Below, piece after piece: positions 1 to 5,244 of a stretch of DNA of 5,244 nt (positions within the stretch are counted from its first letter, which is position 1; the number at the start of each line of letters is the position of its first letter). The stretch comes from Ruminococcus sp. UBA7014. GTDB lineage: Bacteria; Bacillota; Clostridia; Oscillospirales; Ruminococcaceae. The stretch is from the NCBI GenBank assembly GCA_002449575.1, contig DJXC01000081.1, forward strand, positions 1 through 5,244, read 5' to 3'. The notes under the pieces were generated by a model, which made no database searches, had not been told where the DNA came from, and saw nothing but the letters and a program-made list of their open reading frames with translations. Position numbers and translations under genes: made by a program.

Positions 1-26
1 ACAGGCGGGGGAGGATGTCACTTGAC

Positions 27-56
27 AAAAAAATCAGTTTTTTGCTACCCAGCAAA
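27..56 (-). terminator. Weak candidate terminator at the DegV stop
   Basis: The minus strand has a 6-bp hairpin TTTGCT-GGGT-AGCAAA (56-41) inside the last codons, then AAACTGA, which includes the stop codon, then seven T (33-27). The stem is short and separated from the T-run by 7 bases, so this is only a possible terminator. A better one may lie beyond the window. Confidence 0.25.
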
Positions 57-885
57 GCAGTAATCCACCATCGCCATAATGTGTTGTGGTACTGCATCCG
101 CATCTTGTGACAATAGTGCTGTCGAAATCAGAAACCTGATTGATTTCTTTGCGGCAGTCTTCCAGAATATTGGAAGGAATTCCAGTATGTCCAAGAAAGA
201 AATGACTCCTCTCCACTATTTTGGCATCTTTCAGAACATCGTCAATAAATTTGATAGAGGCTTTATCCAGCTTACCCCGGTAATTTTTCTTGACATAAAA
301 ATAACCGTCTTCTACAGAGACAGTCGGCATCATACCAAATACAGAAAGCAGAAGGTTCTGTCCAATGTTGATATGTCCGCCAGAATGAATATATTTCAGA
401 TTACTGATTAATACATGCATCCGGATTCTGTTCGCCATTTCAGAACAAGTCTTGACAATAGTTTCTGCCAGTTCGCCTGCTGCCGCCATCTGAGCAGCTT
501 TGAGTACAATCGGCATACCACCAATAGAATAGGCTTTGCTGTCGATAATATGAATCTTATTAAAATTTTCTGCTGCCGCAGAGGCATAATCAAAAGCAGA
601 AGATAACTTTGCTGATGTGGAAATATGAATCACAGTATAGCCCATATGTGCAAATTTGGTGAAAAAACGGAAAATGTCCTGCACAGTCGGCGGTGCAGTA
701 ACAGCAAGGTCATCTTCTTTTTTGAAATATTCAACAATGTCATCCGGTGTTACACTGTCGTCATCAAGTGTTTCGATTGCTCCCATCTTGATGATAACAG
801 GCAGTTTTTTGACACCATATTTTTTTATAATTTCAGGGTCAATATCCAGACCGCTGTCATAAGTAACTACAATTTTTTCGTCCAC
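34..885 (-). CDS. DegV family (FakB-like) fatty-acid-binding protein
   Basis: This is a complete 283-residue protein of the usual DegV length (about 280). DegV/FakB proteins are cytosolic and bind a fatty acid; in Firmicutes with FakA they present it for phosphorylation, feeding exogenous fatty acids into phospholipids. Family features seen: the N-terminal strand VVTYDSGLD (residues 6-14), TAPPT (63-67) at the place of the usual TS-P-S ligand motif, ISTSAKLSSA (88-97), IIDSKAYSIGG (113-123), NLKYIHSGGHI (162-172; usually L-YL--GGRI), and a C-terminal GCSTTTHYGDGGLLL (263-277) matching the family's G-HTGPG-L region. The start is GTG at 885: AGAGGAG lies 8 bases upstream, whereas the in-frame TTG at 903 would put that site inside the gene and add six residues. 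It has its own promoter and follows the pfkA terminator, so it is a separate transcription unit. No FakA kinase gene is visible, so the specific FakB role is inferred; DegV membership is secure. Confidence 0.93.
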   Translation of the reverse strand: MDEKIVVTYDSGLDIDPEIIKKYGVKKLPVIIKMGAIETLDDDSVTPDDIVEYFKKEDDLAVTAPPTVQDIFRFFTKFAHMGYTVIHISTSAKLSSAFDYASAAAENFNKIHIIDSKAYSIGGMPIVLKAAQMAAAGELAETIVKTCSEMANRIRMHVLISNLKYIHSGGHINIGQNLLLSVFGMMPTVSVEDGYFYVKKNYRGKLDKASIKFIDDVLKDAKIVERSHFFLGHTGIPSNILEDCRKEINQVSDFDSTIVTRCGCSTTTHYGDGGLLLCWVAKN

Positions 886-893
886 AGAAATAT

Positions 894-900
894 CTCCTCT
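894..900 (-). promoter_or_regulatory. Ribosome binding site that sets the DegV start
   Basis: The minus strand reads AGAGGAG here, 8 bases before GTG at 885-883. That is ideal Shine-Dalgarno spacing and favours GTG-885 over the in-frame TTG at 903, which has no comparable site ahead of it. Confidence 0.85.
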
Positions 901-941
901 CAAGTCAGAATATAGTGCGTATAAATAGTAATCTTTAGTTA

Positions 942-970
942 ATTATAACATATTTTTCCTGTTTTGTCAA
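942..970 (-). promoter_or_regulatory. Consensus extended -10 sigma-A promoter for the DegV gene
   Basis: On the minus strand TTGACA (970-965) is followed by exactly 17 bases and then TATAAT (947-942). The spacer ends in TGT, giving a TGn extended -10. Both hexamers match the housekeeping consensus perfectly. Transcription should start near 935, leaving a leader of about 50 bases before GTG-885, in which I see no strong structure. Confidence 0.92.
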
Positions 971-991
971 CTGAATGTCTTTGCAGGTTTA

Positions 992-1041
992 TCACAAAAA
1001 TAGAAGAATTTTTTTGTGAAAGGGAAATAATATTCCTCACA
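992..1041. promoter_or_regulatory. Candidate operator: three alternating TCACA/TGTGA motifs
   Basis: On the plus strand TCACA (992-996), TGTGA (1015-1019) and TCACA (1037-1041) alternate in orientation, with centres 23 and 22 bp apart, about two helical turns. The first two are the ends of a perfect 9-bp inverted repeat, TCACAAAAA (992-1000) and TTTTTGTGA (1011-1019), with a 10-base spacer. The array lies upstream of the DegV promoter, from roughly -57 to -106 relative to the predicted start. The geometry resembles a binding site for one or two regulator dimers. No regulator can be named; the N17-18 spacing does not fit the classic CRP/FNR site (TGTGA-N6-TCACA). Poly-A/T repeats in AT-rich DNA can arise by chance. 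Confidence 0.4.
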
Positions 1042-1059
1042 TGTAGAATAAATTGACTG

Positions 1060-1095
1060 AAAAGCAGACTTTCCGCACAGAATGCAGAAAGTCTG
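1060..1095 (-). terminator. Intrinsic terminator of pfkA
   Basis: In the minus-strand transcript CAGACUUUCUGCA pairs with UGCGGAAAGUCUG, giving a 13-bp stem that includes one U-G wobble and closes a 5-base loop (UUCUG). Then come one C and UUUU, in an AT-rich tail. The plus strand would have a C-A mismatch at the wobble, so the hairpin suits minus-strand transcription best. It starts 17 bases after the pfkA stop. The U-tract is short, but position and strand asymmetry support the call. Confidence 0.85.
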
Positions 1096-1112
1096 TTCAG
1101 AAAATTTATGAA

Positions 1113-2189
1113 TCAGTCGCCGAAGGAGATGCCTAAATCACGGGCAGTCTGAACTTCCTGACCTTTGGGGTCAACAAGTTTTTTCTTTCCGGCGATGTCT
1201 TCCAGTTTGTTGGAAGTGACCTGACCGTTGACATAAGCCACAGTCCTGCCGAATTTTTCTTCAGAAATAAGTTTTGCAGCATGAACACCGAACTGAGTAG
1301 CAAGCAGTCTGTCATAAGCACTGGGCGAGCCACCACGGAGCATATGACCCGGAACACAGACACGGGCTTCAATTCCGGTATTTGCCTGAATCTGAGCAGC
1401 AATACGGGCAGTGTCATTGCCGTTTTCAACATGATATTTTTCACGTTCTTTTTTCTTGAGTTTTGCAATTTCGGTATTATTGACACCTTCTGCAACAGCA
1501 AGAATGGAGAATGTCTTGCCTTTCTGGGCACGTTTCACAACAGCATCGCAGACTTTGTCCATATCATAAGGAATTTCGGGGAGCAGGATAATATCTGCAC
1601 CGCCGGCAATACCGGAATAAAGAGTCAGCCAGCCGGCTTTATTGCCCATAATTTCGCAGACAAGAATTCTGGAATGGCTTGCAGCAGTGGTATGCAGTCT
1701 GTCAAGGGCATCTGTGGCAATATCTACCGCAGTATGAAAGCCGAAAGTTACATCAGTACCATAGAGGTCATTGTCGATAGTTTTCGGCAGACCAATGACA
1801 TTCAGACCATTCTGGGCAAGCAGATTGGAAGTTTTATGTGTTCCATTGCCGCCGAGTGTCAGCAGACAGTCAAGTTTTTGTTTTTTGTAAGTTTCAATCA
1901 TGTTATCTACTTTATTGATATTATCGTCCCCGATGACGGTCATCATCTTGAACGGCTGCCGTTTTGTGCCGAGAATTGTACCGCCCTGTGTCAGAATGCC
2001 GGAAAATTCAGATGGCTGCATATCTCTGCAAAGACCGTGAATCAGTCCGTAATAGCCGTTGGAAATGCCGACAATCTGGACATTGTCTTCACCGAAGCGT
2101 TCATAGCAGGCTTTCACAACACCTCTGATGGTTGCATTCAAACCGGGACAATCTCCGCCGCTGGTTAAAATGCCAATACGTTTTTTCAT
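1113..2189 (-). CDS. pfkA: 6-phosphofructokinase, probably ATP-dependent
   Basis: This cytosolic enzyme phosphorylates fructose 6-phosphate to fructose 1,6-bisphosphate, the committed step of glycolysis. The 358 residues are somewhat longer than the ~320 of classical bacterial PfkA. Seen in order: nucleotide loop TSGGDCPGLNA (9-19), LGTKR (74-77 with R77 matching E. coli R72), GGNG (113-116), catalytic PKTIDND (135-141, catalytic Asp 139), MGNKAG (181-186), AEG (233-235), R276, and GHMLRGGSP (281-289) with the fructose-6-phosphate-binding His and Arg. Glycine at the E. coli 104 position predicts ATP rather than pyrophosphate, while Lys in PKTIDND is shared with pyrophosphate enzymes and the G104/K124 ATP group. 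Asn 114 replaces the Asp that binds magnesium in E. coli (D103). The start is fixed by AAGGAGG 9 bases upstream. It lies 36 bases after the unknown gene, probably last in the operon, and its stop is followed by a terminator. Family is certain; phosphoryl donor is inferred. Confidence 0.96.
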   Translation of the reverse strand: MKKRIGILTSGGDCPGLNATIRGVVKACYERFGEDNVQIVGISNGYYGLIHGLCRDMQPSEFSGILTQGGTILGTKRQPFKMMTVIGDDNINKVDNMIETYKKQKLDCLLTLGGNGTHKTSNLLAQNGLNVIGLPKTIDNDLYGTDVTFGFHTAVDIATDALDRLHTTAASHSRILVCEIMGNKAGWLTLYSGIAGGADIILLPEIPYDMDKVCDAVVKRAQKGKTFSILAVAEGVNNTEIAKLKKKEREKYHVENGNDTARIAAQIQANTGIEARVCVPGHMLRGGSPSAYDRLLATQFGVHAAKLISEEKFGRTVAYVNGQVTSNKLEDIAGKKKLVDPKGQEVQTARDLGISFGD

Positions 2190-2198
2190 GTTGAATTT

Positions 2199-2205
2199 CC
2201 TCCTT
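2199..2205 (-). promoter_or_regulatory. Strong ribosome binding site of pfkA
   Basis: AAGGAGG on the minus strand, 9 bases before ATG-2189, is a full match to the anti-Shine-Dalgarno sequence. It contrasts with the upstream unknown gene, which has none, and suggests pfkA is translated far more strongly than the gene before it. Confidence 0.88.
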
Positions 2206-2225
2206 GATTTAAAAAATTTATTATT

Positions 2226-2885
2226 TTAAGATTTAATAATATTGCCGATATAGAGTATTTCATCACAAAGTCCCCAGTAGCCGAACAGCAGCAAGTGCTG
2301 TCTGCCGGAATGGGCAGTGAAAAATAATTTCCATTCTCCGACATCGCCCTGTGCCGTCCAGGAGTCATAATGCCAGTTCTTCCATGTGAATTGATAGAGC
2401 TGCACAGAATGCGGATTATGTGTTGTGAATGGTTCAAATAAATCAGCGTGAATCCGTGCAGGGTAATATTGATATAGTGCAGAAAGCGGAATGACTTCCT
2501 GAACAGTAACAGAAACCCATGCACAGAAATCATTTTTTGATAAAAATTTATCCAGATGACAGGTTACAAGAGCAGATTGTTCCAGTTCTTCAGGCGGTTC
2601 GCCGATACCGTTGACAGAAGACAGAGCCGGTTGAAAAAGGGTTTTAAAAATATTGTCAGAAGTCATACAAAACGGATGACTGATTTTCAGGTATCTTTTT
2701 TCACCAGTTTTCGGAACTGCATCACTTCTGAGAAAAATATTGGTTTGCAGTTCCGGAATCGGCTGTGTCATATCCAGCCATTCTGCGTTGATACAGTAAA
2801 GAAATTCCTCAAAATACTGAAATGTTTCATCTGGTTCTGGCAGCTTGGAACTGCCGCAGACACTGCATTTAAAAAGCGATTGCAT
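2226..2885 (-). CDS. Hypothetical protein with N-terminal CxxC knuckle
   Basis: I do not recognise this 219-residue protein. It opens with KCSVCG (residues 6-11), a zinc-ribbon-like knuckle, but no clear second CxxC pair follows; other cysteines are at 31, 73, 109, 121 and 207, with CH at 109-110. The C-terminal half is aromatic-rich, with Trp at 168, 171, 176, 185 and 204 and the stretch HSGRQHLLLFGYWG (192-205). No signal peptide or clear membrane helix is seen, so it is probably a soluble cytosolic protein. Its ATG lies inside the last six codons of the trhA-like gene (17-base overlap), and no AGGAG-type site precedes it, so translation probably depends on coupling to the upstream gene. 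The next ATG in frame is codon 39, which would lose the CxxC. The long open frame, coding-like composition and tight packing make it a real gene; its function is unknown. Confidence 0.82.
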   Translation of the reverse strand: MQSLFKCSVCGSSKLPEPDETFQYFEEFLYCINAEWLDMTQPIPELQTNIFLRSDAVPKTGEKRYLKISHPFCMTSDNIFKTLFQPALSSVNGIGEPPEELEQSALVTCHLDKFLSKNDFCAWVSVTVQEVIPLSALYQYYPARIHADLFEPFTTHNPHSVQLYQFTWKNWHYDSWTAQGDVGEWKLFFTAHSGRQHLLLFGYWGLCDEILYIGNIIKS

Positions 2886-3534
2886 AGAACACGGAAAAGA
2901 AATGCATTACTGTTCCGGCGAGAACAAACAGATGCCAGATAGAATGAAAATATTTCACAGATTTTTTCTTATAGAAGAATACACCGCCGGAGTACATCAG
3001 ACCGCCGGCAATAAGCATTATCAGGCTGAATGTCGGAAGCTGTTCATACAGCGGCTTGATAGCAAAGACAATCGCCCAGCCCATCAGGACATAGCATACA
3101 GTCGAAAGTCTGCTGAATTTCTCAAGATTAATCGAAGTCAGAATAATGCCAAGTGCGGCAGCCGTCCAGATAGCGCACAGAATTGTAATTCCCAGCCAGA
3201 AAGGCTTGATACAGCAAAGGGCGTATGGCGTATACGTTCCGGCAATCAGCAGAAAAATCGTATCATGGTCGAAAATTCTGAAAATGCGTTTGGCTTTCTG
3301 ATTTGTCAGTGCATGATAAAGCGTAGACATTGTATAGAGAATAATCATGGATGCGCCAAAGACAGAGGCTGAAACAATTTCCTTTGCCCCTCGGTTCATT
3401 GTACAGAAAACAATCAGAACAGCACACCCGGCAATGGCAAGCAATGCGCCCACGCCGTGAGAAACAGAATTGAAAATTTCCTCACCAAGCGTATAGACCG
3501 GCACAGGTTTTAATTTTTTCTCCTGAATCATCAT
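2869..3534 (-). CDS. trhA: Hemolysin III / PAQR family membrane protein (TrhA-like)
   Basis: This is a complete 221-residue integral membrane protein of normal family length with about seven hydrophobic segments (roughly 28-45, 53-72, 90-108, 112-133, 144-160, 168-187 and 199-219). Family motifs: EEIFNSVSHGVGA (18-30), STLYHAL (70-76), DHDTIFLLIAGTYTPY (89-104), YSGGVFFY (181-188) and HSIWHLFVLAGTVMH (197-211). The conserved Ser, Asp and His residues (S70, H74, D89, H197, H201) match the PAQR metal site. The name comes from a Bacillus cereus hemolysin; bacterial members are now linked to membrane-lipid or energy homeostasis (TrhA), so a toxin role should not be assumed. The start is the first of two adjacent ATGs: AAAGGAAG (3552-3545), inside the end of the phosphodiesterase gene, is 10 bases upstream. 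It begins two bases after that gene's stop, which implies co-translation. Confidence 0.93.
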   Translation of the reverse strand: MMIQEKKLKPVPVYTLGEEIFNSVSHGVGALLAIAGCAVLIVFCTMNRGAKEIVSASVFGASMIILYTMSTLYHALTNQKAKRIFRIFDHDTIFLLIAGTYTPYALCCIKPFWLGITILCAIWTAAALGIILTSINLEKFSRLSTVCYVLMGWAIVFAIKPLYEQLPTFSLIMLIAGGLMYSGGVFFYKKKSVKYFHSIWHLFVLAGTVMHFFSVFYAIAF

Positions 3535-3536
3535 AA

Positions 3537-5237
3537 TCAGTCCACTTCCTTTCCATAAGTGTTGATTTGCAGACGTTTCCGGAAAGCCTCAGCAGGCATG
3601 GGCTTGCCGTACAGGTAGCCTTGAATATAGTCACAGCCCATTTCCTTGAGAATATCAGACTGTCCCTGATATTCTACCCCTTCTGCAATCGTTTCCATAT
3701 TCATAGATTTTGCGATTTGAATTACTGCTGAAACAATGACCTGTGCCACAGAGTCAGTTTCAATTTCAATAATGAAAGACCTGTCTAGTTTCAGCAGAGT
3801 CAGCGGCAGTCTTTGGATATAGCTCAGAGAAGAATAGCCTGTGCCGAAGTCATCCATTGCCAGCAGGACACCCATCGCACGAAGTGCATTCATCTGGTCG
3901 ATAGTGTAGTCAATATCACCAAGAGCAAGCCGTTCTGTCAGTTCCAGTTCGAGATATTTTGCTTCTAAGCCGGCTTTGTCAAGTTCAGCTTGTACGACTT
4001 CGCAGACATTTGCCTGGTAGAAGTCACCGGACGCAAAATTGATAGACATGACAATCGGGGAAAGCCCTTCTTTCTGCCATGCACCTGTATGCTGACAGGC
4101 TTCACGGAGAACAAAATTGCTGATGTCAGAAATCATGCCGGATTTTTCAGCAATGGGGATAAAGACATTCGGAGAAATCATAGTACCATCAGGTTTTATC
4201 CAGCGGATAAGAGCTTCTGCACCCATGATTTTGTCAGTGTGCAGGTCATATTTCGGCTGATAGTAAAGCTGAAGATGATGATTTTCAATGGCATCAGAGA
4301 GGGCTTTTTCCATTTCGCCCTGATGCAGAATTTCCTGATGCATTTCGGCATCATAACCCATCATGTAGGCAAGTTCGCCCTTGCGGATGGTGAGGGCAAA
4401 TTCAGCATGTTCGAGAACTTCTTCAAAAGTTTTGCCGTCTCTGGGGAGGTGAGCCACACCAGCAGAACACGTCAGGGAGAGAGAAGCAAATTCACCAGAT
4501 TCCAGTTTGGCAAAATCCTGCCGGATAAGTTCCAGTCTTCTTGCAGGAAGTTCCTCATCTTCATAGTCGTGCATCAGCAGGGCAAAATTATCAGCACCAA
4601 GCCGGGCTGCCAGTCCGGGCTTGTCCTGTTTGCCCTGGTCCTGATATTTCGAGAGGATAGAAGCAAATGCCCTTAATACTTTATTGCCGCTTGCATAGCC
4701 ACAGGAATCGTTGATAAGATGGAAACGGTCTATATCCAGAACCATTACCCAATAGGGCTTATGTTCTTTTTCATAAGCAGTATAGCATTCATTGCCGTAT
4801 TCAATCAGTTTTTTACGGTTAGAAATTTCTGTGATTTCATCCTGATAGGCGAGTTTTTCAAGCTGGGCATCTTTTTCTTTTTCTTTGGTGATATTGACCA
4901 GCGCACCGCCGACAATGGGAATTCCGCTTTTGTCAAACAGATTGGCATGATAGTGATAAGCATACCAGATAAACGGCTTGCCGATTTCCGGATGAATCCG
5001 GAATTCCATAACACGGGGGGAAGGCTCTTTTTCAGGGTCAGGGTGTTCCAGTTCATGAATATAATTATCAAATTTATACCTGTCAGAGACATAAATTCTT
5101 TTCCGGAATTCATGAAAAGAAATATGGTCAGATTTAATATTCAGAAAATCCTGTGCTTCTTTGGAAACATAATATTCATCATAACAGCCGTTATGAATTG
5201 TTTCGCAAAGCAGAAAACCCACACCGGAAAGCTTCAT
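3537..5237 (-). CDS. PAS-GGDEF-EAL c-di-GMP phosphodiesterase, N-terminus possibly incomplete
   Basis: The product should hydrolyse c-di-GMP to pGpG. Residues about 5-120 look like a PAS fold with a PAC end (GALVNITKEKE, 111-121), then a short linker, a GGDEF domain (about 128-300) and an EAL domain (about 307-560). The EAL domain keeps its key residues: E341 in EALIRW, N400, E432 in ELTE, D462-D463 in the DDFGTGYSSL loop, K483, E519 in AEGVE and Q539. The GGDEF domain is degenerate: GADNF (214-218) replaces the signature, DITEISNR-like sequence replaces DxLTGLxNR, Lys, His and Asp of the K-ND--GH--GD stretch are changed, and no RxxD inhibitory site lies before it. It is probably a regulatory module, perhaps GTP-binding. 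No transmembrane helix is seen. ATG-5237 is the first visible start, but the frame is open to the window edge and only 7 upstream bases (ACTTTCC) are present, without a Shine-Dalgarno site. The true start may lie outside. Confidence 0.93.
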   Translation of the reverse strand: MKLSGVGFLLCETIHNGCYDEYYVSKEAQDFLNIKSDHISFHEFRKRIYVSDRYKFDNYIHELEHPDPEKEPSPRVMEFRIHPEIGKPFIWYAYHYHANLFDKSGIPIVGGALVNITKEKEKDAQLEKLAYQDEITEISNRKKLIEYGNECYTAYEKEHKPYWVMVLDIDRFHLINDSCGYASGNKVLRAFASILSKYQDQGKQDKPGLAARLGADNFALLMHDYEDEELPARRLELIRQDFAKLESGEFASLSLTCSAGVAHLPRDGKTFEEVLEHAEFALTIRKGELAYMMGYDAEMHQEILHQGEMEKALSDAIENHHLQLYYQPKYDLHTDKIMGAEALIRWIKPDGTMISPNVFIPIAEKSGMISDISNFVLREACQHTGAWQKEGLSPIVMSINFASGDFYQANVCEVVQAELDKAGLEAKYLELELTERLALGDIDYTIDQMNALRAMGVLLAMDDFGTGYSSLSYIQRLPLTLLKLDRSFIIEIETDSVAQVIVSAVIQIAKSMNMETIAEGVEYQGQSDILKEMGCDYIQGYLYGKPMPAEAFRKRLQINTYGKEVD

Positions 5238-5244
5238 GGAAAGT

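Noticed and set aside
22..50. A plus-strand TTGACA at 22-27 as a promoter element.
   Set aside because: There is no -10-like sequence at the right distance (CTACCC at 45-50), and the site overlaps the end of the DegV gene.
886..903. TTG at 903 as the DegV start, giving 289 residues.
   Set aside because: It would place the AGAGGAG ribosome binding site inside the coding sequence. GTG-885 has ideal spacing, and the protein then begins directly with the family's first strand.
1281..2168. A 295-codon open frame on the plus strand, antisense to pfkA.
   Set aside because: It lies wholly inside a certain pfkA gene. Its translation is rich in Cys, Phe, His and Ile with no recognisable domain, as expected for the complement of a coding strand.
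2190..2300. A possible promoter just upstream of pfkA, with AT-rich -10-like strings such as TAAAAT and TATTAT.
   Set aside because: No reasonable -35 sits 16-18 bp upstream; the TTGTGA at about 2270 is misplaced for these -10-like strings. AT-rich gene ends give such matches by chance.
2845..3372. A 175-codon plus-strand open frame across the trhA-like gene and the start of the unknown gene.
   Set aside because: It is covered by better-supported minus-strand genes, and its translation has no recognisable motif.
3990..4676. A 228-codon plus-strand open frame across the phosphodiesterase gene.
   Set aside because: It is antisense to a clear EAL/GGDEF coding region and shows no family motif.

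Overview
The window reads as part of a low-to-moderate GC Firmicutes chromosome. Strong AAGGAGG-type Shine-Dalgarno sites, a consensus sigma-A-type promoter and a clostridial style of protein sequence suggest Clostridia, possibly a Ruminococcus-like member of the Oscillospiraceae. The genus is an inference from style, not from a marker gene. All five genes lie on the minus strand, so transcription runs from high to low coordinates. I see no mobile element, CRISPR array, tRNA or rRNA, and no gap longer than about 300 bases without a gene.

Region 1 (5244 down to 2226) holds three tightly packed genes. First is a PAS-GGDEF-EAL protein with an apparently active c-di-GMP phosphodiesterase domain and a degenerate cyclase domain; its N-terminus may run off the window. 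Two bases after its stop comes a hemolysin III/PAQR-type seven-helix membrane protein (TrhA-like). A 219-residue protein of unknown function overlaps the end of that gene by 17 bases.

Region 2 (2225 to about 1060) holds a 6-phosphofructokinase only 36 bases further on, with a very strong ribosome binding site. Seventeen bases after its stop is a clean intrinsic terminator that pairs fully only in the minus-strand transcript. The simplest reading is one four-gene operon, PDE - trhA - unknown - pfkA, ending at that terminator and with its promoter outside the window.

Region 3 (about 1060 to 1) begins with roughly 150 bases of AT-rich regulatory DNA. It carries three alternating TCACA/TGTGA motifs about two helical turns apart, then a perfect extended -10 promoter (TTGACA, 17 bp, TATAAT). 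This drives a separately transcribed DegV/FakB-type lipid-binding protein. Its start is best placed at a GTG at 885, because the upstream TTG at 903 would put the Shine-Dalgarno site inside the gene.

The gene families are all familiar. The points worth a second look are the operon pairing of c-di-GMP turnover with glycolysis, the unusual phosphofructokinase active-site signature, the unrecognised protein, and the possible operator array upstream of the DegV gene. I do not see convincing evidence for a wholly new system.
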